NCBI GenBank assembly: GCA_001914195.1
Contig: MKYF01000038.1
Span: forward strand, 1 to 16,619
From: Streptococcus mitis
GTDB lineage: Bacteria; Bacillota; Bacilli; Lactobacillales; Streptococcaceae
Length of the DNA stretch: 16,619 bases
Direction of reading: 5' to 3'
In this document: positions 1-6,574 of the stretch, piece by piece
Layout: every line of letters begins with the position of its first letter
How positions within the stretch are numbered: position 1 is the stretch's first letter
Position numbers and translations under genes: made by a program
Notes under the pieces: model-generated
What the model saw: only the letters and a program-made list of their open reading frames with translations
Told to the model about the DNA's origin: nothing
Databases searched by the model: none

Positions 1-13
1 ATAAATACAAAAT

Positions 14-54
14 AACCGAGGAACTCGCTCAAATTAACGAGAGATTCCTCGGTT
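14..54. terminator. Strong terminator-like stem-loop, possibly bidirectional
   Basis: A 10-bp perfect arm pair (AACCGAGGAA at 14-23 with TTCCTCGGTT at 45-54) continues inward with CTCG (24-27) pairing to CGAG (38-41). A short T run follows on the plus strand, and a T-rich stretch follows on the minus strand. It could end a plus-strand gene lying left of the window, the minus-strand transcript coming from the small gene at 329-544, or both. Confidence 0.7.
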
Positions 55-128
55 TTCATTTCATTAAAAGTAAGAGACCTATTTTTTCAGTGGACTAGCA
101 TCAATCGTGCAGTCTTTTTGCTGTTCTC

Positions 129-280
129 ATACTCTTCGAAAATCTCTTCAAACCAAGTCAGCTTCGCCTTGCCGTAGGTATATGTTACTGACTCTGTCAG
201 TCTTATTTACAACCTCAAAGCAGTGCTTTGAGCAGCCTGCGGCTAGCTTCCTAGTTTGCTCTTTGATTTTCATTGAGTAT
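129..280 (+). repeat. BOX element, boxA-boxB-boxC with one boxB
   Basis: The segment starts with ATACTCTTCGAAAATC, contains GTCAGCTTCGCCTTGCCGTA (the complement of the familiar BOX-A typing motif), and ends with GATTTTCATTGAGTAT. At 152 bp it matches the expected sum of boxA (about 59), one boxB (about 45) and boxC (about 50). Approximate limits are boxA 129-187, boxB 188-232 and boxC 233-280. BOX elements are non-coding, mobilised repeats typical of S. pneumoniae and its nearest relatives. They are predicted to fold at the RNA level and can affect expression of neighbours. This one lies just past the 3' end of the minus-strand gene at 329-544. The identification rests on remembered consensus pieces but is very specific. 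Confidence 0.93.
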
Positions 281-328
281 CAAAATGAAAAGGCAGACCT
301 TATTCAAGAATCCGCCATTATCCAAAGA

Positions 329-544
329 TTAATCTTCAAATTTTTCATGATTTTTTTCATAGAAATCAATTAAACCTAGAGCTGTTTCAAATGAAATATT
401 TTTTACTTTTGCACGACCCTGCGCTAGAGCAATGATAGACATTTCACGCGCATTCGTTTCTTTAGAGATACGGTAGCCTGTGATTTTCTTATCACGAACC
501 CAGCCAACAACTGATTCTACTTTTTCAAAGTTTGACTTAGCCAT
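329..544 (-). CDS. Small helix-turn-helix-like protein, 71 aa, function unknown
   Basis: Residues about 23-61 (GYRISKET, then ALAQGRAKVKNISFETA) have the spacing of a short Cro/XRE-type helix-turn-helix. The protein would therefore be a small DNA-binding regulator or antitoxin-like protein; this is inference from the residue pattern. It starts at ATG 544 with a good ribosome binding site (AGGAGAAG, 3 bases before the ATG) and has a near-consensus promoter upstream. It has no membrane segment and no obvious partner gene: the nearest gene downstream on this strand is outside the window, beyond a BOX repeat. The promoter, the ribosome binding site and the charged but ordered composition argue that the gene is real. 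A regulator of a distant gene, or the orphaned half of an old toxin-antitoxin pair, are both possible. Confidence 0.75.
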   Translation of the reverse strand: MAKSNFEKVESVVGWVRDKKITGYRISKETNAREMSIIALAQGRAKVKNISFETALGLIDFYEKNHEKFED

Positions 545-577
545 GTTCTTCTCCTATTTTCTTCTTTACGTTATATT

Positions 578-606
578 ATTGTATACGTTTTTATGTCTTT
601 TGTCAA
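578..606 (-). promoter_or_regulatory. Promoter of the 71-aa gene
   Basis: On the minus strand TTGACA (601-606) is followed after exactly 17 bases by TACAAT (578-583). This gives a predicted transcription start near 571 and a leader of about 27 bases before the ATG at 544. Confidence 0.8.
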
Positions 607-1175
607 TAAAAAAACATATATTCAATAAAATAAATGATCCAGAATCTTCTTACTTCCTTTTTAAAGCCGATAATATATAGGTTTTTGCTTACTATAACCC
701 ATTAGTATGCTCCTAAAAAACAATTGCATTATTAAACTTTAAACTTGTAAAAATATTCATGTATACTGAATGCCAGTTTCTCAATAGGATAGACAGGATT
801 TACTATTTCATTCTATATATTCCTTTTAAATCAACAAGTCCACTAAAGATAGTCTTTCACTCCACACTATCTCTAAACCATTCCGTTTTTCTTTCTCCTT
901 CTTTGGTTCCTTTCCTGTCCTTATCTATATCTTATTCGTTTTACAACCGGTACTACTTACTTTGTCCAATCTTGCACCTTCTGATTACATACCCGCTTTC
1001 CAGCTAGTCATTTAAAAACAGTATCACTAGCTGTTTCATGTCTAGCACTATTGTTTATCTCACGAGTTTTTTCAGCCGACTTACCTAGCAACCATCTCAC
1101 AAACATTGATTATTTTTTCTGATTCCTATTATATTTATTGAAAGTTCAAATTAGGGATATATACAATTGGGGATT
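607..1175. other. Intergenic stretch without a recognisable gene
   Basis: This A+T-rich stretch has frequent stops in all frames. The only sizeable frame (759-1007, plus) lacks a ribosome binding site and has a low-complexity Ser/Leu/Phe/Tyr composition. I see no RNA gene, no insertion-sequence end and no second BOX copy. It could be decayed coding sequence or an unrecognised repeat. Confidence 0.5.
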
Positions 1176-1274
1176 TCAAAAAATTTCCTTATATATAGTA
1201 AGTAATTCTGTCGCCTCAATATAAACAGAATCAAAAATAATAGGTGCTATAGCGAGTTGTAGTAGAAATAGCAC
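1176..1274 (-). CDS. Candidate 32-aa hydrophobic peptide, Fst-toxin-like
   Basis: A GTG at 1272-1274 opens a 32-codon frame ending in TGA at 1176-1178. The peptide begins with a hydrophobic run, LQLAIAPIIF at residues 5-14. From memory, plasmid pAD1 Fst (33 aa) has LVIAPIFV at the same positions (7-14), so the L-x-I-A-P-I core aligns without gaps. Unlike Fst, the C-terminal part is acidic or neutral rather than ending in a charged tail. The frame lies about 40 bases downstream of a strong promoter. Its possible ribosome binding site, TTAGGA, is inside a hairpin (1282-1299), which recalls the 5' stem-loop that masks fst translation. A different ATG frame (1247-1294, 15 codons) has the better ribosome binding site, AAAGGGGG. 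The assignment is tentative; decayed sequence or a leader peptide is equally possible. Confidence 0.3.
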   Translation of the reverse strand: MLFLLQLAIAPIIFDSVYIEATELLTIYKEIF

Positions 1275-1281
1275 GATAGAT

Positions 1282-1299
1282 TTCCTAAGTCCATAGGAA
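1282..1299 (-). other. Hairpin over a putative small-ORF ribosome binding site
   Basis: TTCCTA (1294-1299 read on the minus strand) pairs with TAGGAA (1282-1287) around a 6-base loop. The 3' arm contains the only purine-rich motif before the GTG at 1274, so folding would hide it. Confidence 0.4.
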
Positions 1300-1320
1300 T
1301 CGCCCCCTTTCTTCACCCTC

Positions 1321-1349
1321 ATTATAACACCTATACATCAGTTGTGCAA
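1321..1349 (-). promoter_or_regulatory. Minus-strand promoter between ilvA and the gene-poor region
   Basis: TTGCAC (1344-1349) and a perfect TATAAT (1321-1326) are separated by 17 bases, giving a start near 1314. It points away from ilvA into sequence with no annotated gene and is the main argument that something is transcribed at about 1314-1176. It starts just 27 bases past the ilvA stop. Confidence 0.65.
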
Positions 1350-1375
1350 ATAATATGATATTTTTTTATTAGTCC

Positions 1376-2626
1376 TCAGACAAGCATATTATAGAGCGTT
1401 TCATTACCATTTAAGTTAATATAAGCTGGATCAAAACCTTCCATTCGACGAATCAATCCTGCATAATCATGCTTATCTGCCAAAGCGATCCCAATCAATA
1501 CAGGCCCTGTCCCCTTGCTAGCTCGTTTGATATACTCAAAACGTGTGATATCATCATTTGGTCCCAGGATATCATTTACAAACTCACGCAGAGCACCTGG
1601 ACGCTGTGGAAAATTGACCACAAAGTAATGCTTGATCCCATCATAAATCAAGGCACGTTCTTCCATTTCAGGCATACGGTTGATATCATTATTTCCTCCA
1701 GAAATGATACAACAAATGGTTTTCCCCTTGATATATTCAGCCAACACCTCTAAAGAAGCGATACTAGCTGCTCCAGCAGGTTCTGCAACAATCCCTTGCT
1801 TAGAGTAAAGGTCAATCAAGGTTTCAGAAATCAATCCCTCATCGACACCTACTAAGGTTTGAACATGTTGACGAGTTGCTTCATAGGTCAACTGACCTAC
1901 CTTTTGCACAGCAATCCCATCCGCAAATTTGTCAATTTCTTTGAGTTTGACAGGTCCACCAGCTTCAAAGGCAGCCTTCATGGAACGCGCTCCATTAGCC
2001 TCTACCCCAATGACTTCAATTTCTGGACTTGTTTCCTTGATATAGGTAGAAACCCCAGCAATGAGACCGCCACCACCAACAGGGACCAAGACAGCATCAA
2101 AATCAATCGATTCTTTTCGAGCTTCTTCTAAAATCTCATAAGCAACTGTCCCTTGACCTGCTTGAACATGAGCATCATCAAAGGGATCAATAAAGGTACG
2201 ATTTTCAGAGAATGTAAATTCTTGAGCTGCTTTAGCTGAGGCATCAAAGGTATCTCCAACTAGTTTAATGGTTACGAAATCCCCACCAAAAAAGCGAACT
2301 TGACCAATCTTTTGTTGCGGAGTAGTAATGGGCATAAAAATAGTAGCAGGAATTTTCATCTCATTACAGGTATAGGCTACTCCCTGCGCATGATTTCCCG
2401 CAGAAGCACAGACTACCCCACGTTCACGCTCTTCCTTGCTGAGTTGGGAAATGGCATAATAAGCACCACGAATTTTAAAAGAACGAACACGTTGGGCATT
2501 TTCCTTTTTCAAATAAATCTTAGCACCATACTTCTCCGATAAATAATGGTCATAATCAAGCGGTGTATTAACGACCACACCATTCAAGACCTTATGAGCC
2601 TTGATGATATCTTTTGAACTTAACAT
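1376..2626 (-). CDS. ilvA: Threonine dehydratase (threonine deaminase), biosynthetic
   Basis: This cytosolic PLP enzyme converts L-threonine to 2-oxobutanoate and ammonia, the first step toward isoleucine. It is 416 aa. The PLP lysine is K51 in RSFKIRGA, the substrate/cofactor loop is SAGNHAQG at 75-82, and the glycine-rich phosphate-binding loop is VGGGGLIAG at 183-191. Residues about 331-416 form one ACT-like regulatory domain, so this is the short form seen in Bacillus and other Firmicutes rather than the two-ACT E. coli form. Feedback by isoleucine is usual for the family. The ATG at 2626 is preceded by AGAGG. It is the last gene of the ilv cluster, but a terminator hairpin ends only about 20 bases before its start, so its expression probably depends on read-through or an internal promoter. 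Confidence 0.97.
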   Translation of the reverse strand: MLSSKDIIKAHKVLNGVVVNTPLDYDHYLSEKYGAKIYLKKENAQRVRSFKIRGAYYAISQLSKEERERGVVCASAGNHAQGVAYTCNEMKIPATIFMPITTPQQKIGQVRFFGGDFVTIKLVGDTFDASAKAAQEFTFSENRTFIDPFDDAHVQAGQGTVAYEILEEARKESIDFDAVLVPVGGGGLIAGVSTYIKETSPEIEVIGVEANGARSMKAAFEAGGPVKLKEIDKFADGIAVQKVGQLTYEATRQHVQTLVGVDEGLISETLIDLYSKQGIVAEPAGAASIASLEVLAEYIKGKTICCIISGGNNDINRMPEMEERALIYDGIKHYFVVNFPQRPGALREFVNDILGPNDDITRFEYIKRASKGTGPVLIGIALADKHDYAGLIRRMEGFDPAYINLNGNETLYNMLV

Positions 2627-2645
2627 ATAAAACCTCTTTTTCTAT

Positions 2646-2674
2646 AAAAAACAGTCACTAATGACTGTTTTTTT
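2646..2674 (-). terminator. Intrinsic terminator/attenuator before ilvA
   Basis: ACAGTCA (2651-2657) pairs with TGACTGT (2662-2668) around a 4-base loop. It is flanked by A and T runs that lengthen the stem and supply the U tract on the minus strand. It begins 2 bases past the stop of the 118-aa gene and lies entirely within the 50-bp gap to ilvA. Confidence 0.85.
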
Positions 2675-2676
2675 AG

Positions 2677-3033
2677 TTATTCATCTCCAAAAACTTCAGC
2701 AACACTTTCATGATATTTATGAGCCATACGAATTGAAAACTCTTTAGGAAGTTCATAACGATTTGTGGAAATCCAATCATATAACCATTCTGCCAAACTT
2801 TCTTCACTATCATTACGATGGAAGATAAAATAGTTTAAAATTTCTTTATATTCTACATCATTCAAATCCAGCGTGTCTACAAATTGACTACGAGGAACAA
2901 AATTAGAATCTAATTTTCTTAGTTGATCTGTCAATTCTCCCAATTGTAAATCCAACTGAAAAAATAATTTTTGCAGTTGCCTATCAGTTTCATCACATCC
3001 TGTCTTGATAGAAAACAAATTGGTAATATTCAT
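2677..3033 (-). CDS. Conserved-looking hypothetical protein in the ilv operon, 118 aa
   Basis: I do not recognise this family. The protein is soluble-looking and acidic, with no signal peptide, membrane segment or metal motif. An N-terminal helical stretch (about 14-42) has heptad-like leucines and glutamines (LFFQLDLQLGELTDQL) that could form a coiled coil. The middle (60-92) is rich in Tyr/Trp/Phe and acidic residues. The ATG at 3033 has AGGGG about 10 bases upstream. It sits between ilvC (83 bases upstream) and ilvA in the same direction, and is followed at once by a terminator. It is therefore probably co-transcribed with ilvBNC. A role in branched-chain amino acid synthesis is suggested only by position. 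Confidence 0.85.
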   Translation of the reverse strand: MNITNLFSIKTGCDETDRQLQKLFFQLDLQLGELTDQLRKLDSNFVPRSQFVDTLDLNDVEYKEILNYFIFHRNDSEESLAEWLYDWISTNRYELPKEFSIRMAHKYHESVAEVFGDE

Positions 3034-3116
3034 ATGATTTCAACCCCTAAATAAGTATATCTAATATCCCACGAATAGCTGAAGCTACTATTTTAGCAAA
3101 ATTCTTTGCTTTCTAA

Positions 3117-4139
3117 TTAGTTATAGATTTTAAATGCATCATCGTCGTTTTTACCAACGAATGGCATTGCTTTACGCAATTCTGCACCAACTTTTTCAAT
3201 TTCAAGGTTCGCTGCTTGTTCACGGTAAGCAGTCAATTTTGGACGTCCAGCTTTATAGTCATTTACAAAGTCATTTGCAAATTTACCATTTTGGATATCA
3301 GCCAAGACAGCTTTCATGTTTTCTTTAACTTGCTCAGTAATTACACGTGGACCTGATACATAGTCACCGTACTCAGCAGTGTTTGAAATAGATTGACGCA
3401 TTTTCTTGAATCCACCTTCGTAGATCAAATCAACGATCAATTTCATTTCGTGAAGAACTTCAAAGTAAGCCAATTCTGGAGCGTAACCTGCTTCTGTCAA
3501 GACTTCGAAACCTGCTTCGATAAGGGCAGTCAAACCACCACAAAGTACAGCTTGTTCACCAAACAAATCTTCTTCAGTTTCTTCTTTGTAAGTTGTTTCA
3601 AGAAGACCTACACGAGCTGCTCCGACACCTTTACACCAGTCCATAGCAATGTTTTTCGCATTTCCTGTTGCATCTTGGTATACTGCGTAAAGAGCTGGAA
3701 CACCAAATCCTTCTTCATAAGTACGACGTACCAAGTGTCCTGGTCCTTTAGGAGCACACATGAAGACATCTACATCTGCAGGAACTTTGATAAACTCAAA
3801 GTGGATATTGAAACCATGAGCAAATCCAACTGCGTTTCCAGCTTCTAAGTTTGGAGCGATTTCTGCTTCGTACAATTCTTGTTGGATTTCGTCTGGTGCC
3901 AAAATCATGATAACGTCAGCCAATTTAGTAGCTTCTGCTACTGTGTAAGTGTCAAATCCATCTTCTTTTGCTTTATCAAAAGATTTACCTGGACGTACAC
4001 CGATGATGACATCGCGACCTGAATCACGCAAGTTTTGAGCATGCGCATGTCCTTGTGAACCATAACCGATAACGGCGATTTTTTTACCGTCAAGTGCTGC
4101 TACTTTAACATCTTTTTCATATTCCATTTGAACTGCCAT
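3117..4139 (-). CDS. ilvC: Ketol-acid reductoisomerase, class I
   Basis: The enzyme isomerises and reduces acetolactate or acetohydroxybutyrate with NADPH and Mg2+, the second common step of valine/isoleucine synthesis. It is 340 aa, the normal length for class I. The Rossmann fingerprint is GYGSQG at 25-30, and the catalytic-domain histidine is H108 in FAHGF. The knotted C-terminal domain carries the Mg2+ ligands D191 and E195 (DLFGEQ) and E227 and E231 (FEVLHE). The Arg/Ser-containing VRPGKS loop at 48-53 fits NADPH preference. The ATG at 4139 has a modest AGAGAG site. It is 65 bases downstream of ilvN with no clear terminator between, so it belongs to the ilvBN transcript. Confidence 0.98.
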   Translation of the reverse strand: MAVQMEYEKDVKVAALDGKKIAVIGYGSQGHAHAQNLRDSGRDVIIGVRPGKSFDKAKEDGFDTYTVAEATKLADVIMILAPDEIQQELYEAEIAPNLEAGNAVGFAHGFNIHFEFIKVPADVDVFMCAPKGPGHLVRRTYEEGFGVPALYAVYQDATGNAKNIAMDWCKGVGAARVGLLETTYKEETEEDLFGEQAVLCGGLTALIEAGFEVLTEAGYAPELAYFEVLHEMKLIVDLIYEGGFKKMRQSISNTAEYGDYVSGPRVITEQVKENMKAVLADIQNGKFANDFVNDYKAGRPKLTAYREQAANLEIEKVGAELRKAMPFVGKNDDDAFKIYN

Positions 4140-4204
4140 AGTTTTTCTCTCTTTTCTATTATTTATTGCCTTTTAGGCTGGTTTAACAAATTTAAGTTGG
4201 ATTT

Positions 4205-4681
4205 TTAATCGCGGGTAAATCCAGTTGCACCCGTACGAGCGATATTGCGAATACCGTATGGTCGAATGACTCGCAATAGAGCTTCACTCTTTTCAGCATT
4301 TCCTGTCATCTGAATGGTAATCGAGCTTGGCGCTACGTCTACCACTGTTGCACGGAAAGGTTGAATAATTGCTAGAATCTCAGCTCGCTTCTCAGCTGGC
4401 GCTGACATCTTAACCAAAATCACCTCTCGCTCCAAATGAGGCTTATCTGTAATATCACGAATGCGAATCACATCAATCTGACGGTTGAGTTGCTTGATGA
4501 TTTGCTCCACTTCATCATGTGAAGCTACATCAATAATAATGGTGATGCGCGATACATTCGGATCTTCTGTTGCTCCAACAGAGATACTTTCGATATTAAC
4601 CTGACGACGAGATAGGACACCGGTAAAACGATTGAGGACTCCTGAACGATTTTGTAGTTTTGCTGTTAACATTCTACGCAT
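4205..4681 (-). CDS. ilvN: Acetolactate synthase small (regulatory) subunit
   Basis: This 158-aa subunit binds valine and activates and feedback-regulates the IlvB catalytic subunit. An N-terminal ACT domain spans about 4-76 (RSGVLNRFTGVLSRRQVNIES is its typical start; the middle carries VSRITIII). A C-terminal ALS_ss_C-like domain spans about 83-156. The ATG at 4681 lies inside the end of ilvB (8-bp overlap), with a GGGGGTG ribosome binding site in the ilvB 3' end, indicating translational coupling that keeps the two subunits in proportion. An internal ATG three codons later is possible but less well spaced. Length and domain order are ordinary for the family. Confidence 0.97.
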   Translation of the reverse strand: MRRMLTAKLQNRSGVLNRFTGVLSRRQVNIESISVGATEDPNVSRITIIIDVASHDEVEQIIKQLNRQIDVIRIRDITDKPHLEREVILVKMSAPAEKRAEILAIIQPFRATVVDVAPSSITIQMTGNAEKSEALLRVIRPYGIRNIARTGATGFTRD

Positions 4682-6374
4682 GGAACTTCACCCCCAACAT
4701 CTCATGATTACTCTTACCAGCTGGTACCATTGGTAACACCTGTTCCTTACGAGAAATATCTACCTCGATTAGCATAGGAACATTCTCAGTGATGACTTCA
4801 AGGTCTTGAGCCAAGGTCTCAGGATTGTCAAACTTATAGTTTTTAATACCATAAGCCTGTGCCATCAGTTGGAAGTCAGGAAGGGTATCAAAGACTGACT
4901 CTGACGTTCTACCTTCATAGAAGGATTCCTGCCACTGGCGGACCATTCCAAGTGAGTGGTTGTTCAGCATAACCACCTTGATTGGCACCTTGTAAATGTT
5001 CAAAATAGCCAATTCCTGGTTAGTCATTTGGAAACCACCATCTCCAACAAACAAGACTACTTCCTTATCTGGGTTGGCAATTTTAGCACCGATTGCTGCT
5101 GGAATTCCAAATCCCATGGTTCCTAAACCACCTGAAGTCACTAACTGACGTTCATTTTGGTAGGGATAATACTGAGCTGTCCACATTTGGTGTTGACCAA
5201 CGTCTGTTACCACAATGGCATCTCCATTCGTCAATTCACCAATTCGTTCAATAACTGCTTGCGGTTGAACCACACGTTCTTTCTTATCATAAGAACGAAC
5301 ACGGTTCTTGTCTTTAGTGACTTTTTCAATCCATTTCTCAGTATTGTTATGAACGGTTGGTTCCGCCAACAACATTTGCAAGGCTTTCTTAGCATCTCCA
5401 ACTACTGGAATATCTGCACTGATAATCTTGCCAATCTCGGCTGGGTCAATATCAATGTGGGCAACCTTAGCATTCTTAGCGAAGGTCTTAGGATTCCCCG
5501 TCAAACGGTCATCAAAACGGCAACCAATACTAATCATAAAGTCCGCTTCTGTCATGGCAATATTAGCTGCGAATGACCCGTGCATGCCTCCCATTCCAAG
5601 GAAGAGTGGATGACTCGTTGCAATCGTTCCTTGTCCCAAAAGACTGGTTACCACCGGAATTTGATAGCGTTCTGCAAATTCATTTAGTTCCGCAGCAGCT
5701 TCAGCATAACTAATTCCACCACCAGCTAACAAGACTGGCTTTTTAGCCTTGGATAATTGCTTCAAAATTTTCTTGATTTGCATATCATTTGGCTCAAGAG
5801 TTGGTTGATAGCTTGGTAGGTTCACTTCTGGTGAATAGATGAAGTCCGTTTCTAAAGCAGATACGTCTTTAGGTAGGTCAATGACAACTGGCCCTGGACG
5901 TCCTGTAGTTGCGATATGGACAGCTTCCGTAATGATACGCGGAATATCTGCCGTCTCACGAACTTGGTAATTGTACTTAGTGATTGGCATGGTAATTCCC
6001 ACAATGTCTGCCTCCTGAAAGGCATCCTTCCCAATCCCTGCTCGCGCCACCTGACCTGTAAAGACCAAAAGGGGAACGCTATCGCTCATGGCATCTGCAA
6101 TCCCTGTAATGGCATTTGTTGCTCCCGGTCCGCTAGTGACGACGGCAACACCCAACTTTCCAGTTGATTTGGCATAACCTTCAGCTTCATGCAGACAACC
6201 TTGCTCATGGCGTCCTAGAATGTGGCGAATGCCTTTAAAATTATATATCGCATCATAAAAAGGCAAGACCGCACCACCAGGATAACCAAAGATGGTATCA
6301 ATTCCTAAATCACGAAGTGTTTCCAAAACTAGGTCCGACCCCGTCTTAGGAGATTCTAAACTGATTTTCTCCAT
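4674..6374 (-). CDS. ilvB: Acetolactate synthase large (catalytic) subunit
   Basis: This ThDP- and FAD-dependent enzyme condenses two pyruvates to acetolactate, or pyruvate and 2-oxobutanoate to acetohydroxybutyrate. It is 566 aa. The N-terminal ThDP pyrimidine-binding domain contains GYPGGAVLPFYDAIY (30-44) and the catalytic glutamate E57 (RHEQG). The central FAD-associated domain spans about 195-340 (LLAGGGI, SIGCRFDDRLTG). The C-terminal pyrophosphate-binding domain carries the GDG...NN signature at 444-472. The ATG at 6374 is preceded by AAAGGGG. It is the first gene of the ilv operon, with its own promoter and a CodY-box-like site, so repression by CodY in branched-chain-amino-acid-rich conditions is expected from what is known in Firmicutes. 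Confidence 0.98.
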   Translation of the reverse strand: MEKISLESPKTGSDLVLETLRDLGIDTIFGYPGGAVLPFYDAIYNFKGIRHILGRHEQGCLHEAEGYAKSTGKLGVAVVTSGPGATNAITGIADAMSDSVPLLVFTGQVARAGIGKDAFQEADIVGITMPITKYNYQVRETADIPRIITEAVHIATTGRPGPVVIDLPKDVSALETDFIYSPEVNLPSYQPTLEPNDMQIKKILKQLSKAKKPVLLAGGGISYAEAAAELNEFAERYQIPVVTSLLGQGTIATSHPLFLGMGGMHGSFAANIAMTEADFMISIGCRFDDRLTGNPKTFAKNAKVAHIDIDPAEIGKIISADIPVVGDAKKALQMLLAEPTVHNNTEKWIEKVTKDKNRVRSYDKKERVVQPQAVIERIGELTNGDAIVVTDVGQHQMWTAQYYPYQNERQLVTSGGLGTMGFGIPAAIGAKIANPDKEVVLFVGDGGFQMTNQELAILNIYKVPIKVVMLNNHSLGMVRQWQESFYEGRTSESVFDTLPDFQLMAQAYGIKNYKFDNPETLAQDLEVITENVPMLIEVDISRKEQVLPMVPAGKSNHEMLGVKFHA

Positions 6375-6412
6375 TGTTCCCCTTTCTTTCCTCTTAAAAA
6401 TAACTTGTTACT

Positions 6413-6440
6413 ATCATACCACTTTTTCAAAATTTTTCAA
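6413..6440 (-). promoter_or_regulatory. Promoter of the ilv operon
   Basis: TTGAAA (6435-6440) and TATGAT (6413-6418) are 16 bases apart, and the predicted start is near 6406. The leader is only about 30 bases, too short for a T-box or a leader-peptide attenuator. Confidence 0.7.
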
Positions 6441-6452
6441 GACAAAAGAAGA

Positions 6453-6467
6453 AATTTTCTGAATTTT
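6453..6467. promoter_or_regulatory. CodY box (13/15 match)
   Basis: AATTTTCTGAATTTT matches the published CodY consensus AATTTTCWGAAAATT at 13 of 15 positions. It lies 12 bases upstream of the ilv -35. A weaker 11/15 match overlaps the -35 to -10 spacer. CodY control of ilv genes is established in Firmicutes; binding here is inferred. Confidence 0.7.
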
Positions 6468-6535
6468 CTATTTTAACGTTTATTTATGAATGTTATTTTT
6501 GTTTTTATAAAAAAGATACCGATTTCATTTACTAA

Positions 6536-6566
6536 AAAAGAAAAAAGAACTGATTTCTCAGTTCTT
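6536..6566 (-). terminator. Terminator of the asp23-fakA operon
   Basis: AAGAACTGA (6545-6553) and TCAGTTCTT (6558-6566) form a perfect 9-bp stem with a 4-base loop. A U-rich tail follows on the minus strand. It starts 8 bases past the fakA stop. Confidence 0.92.
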
Positions 6567-6574
6567 CATTAATC

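Noticed and set aside
107..373. Plus-strand 88-codon frame
   Set aside because: It runs through the non-coding BOX repeat and into the antisense of the 71-aa gene, and it has no ribosome binding site.
890..930. ComE/BlpR-type direct repeat near ACCATTCC
   Set aside because: Only one half-site is visible and no correctly spaced second copy exists.
759..1007. Plus-strand 82-codon frame
   Set aside because: No ribosome binding site or promoter, and a low-complexity composition typical of random A+T-rich sequence.
3095..3110. Hairpin AGCAAA-ATTC-TTTGCT after ilvC
   Set aside because: The stem is short and A+T-rich and has no U tract on the minus strand, so it is not a convincing terminator.
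3393..3848. 151-codon plus-strand frame opposite ilvC
   Set aside because: It is a shadow of a codon-biased gene and shows no start signals.
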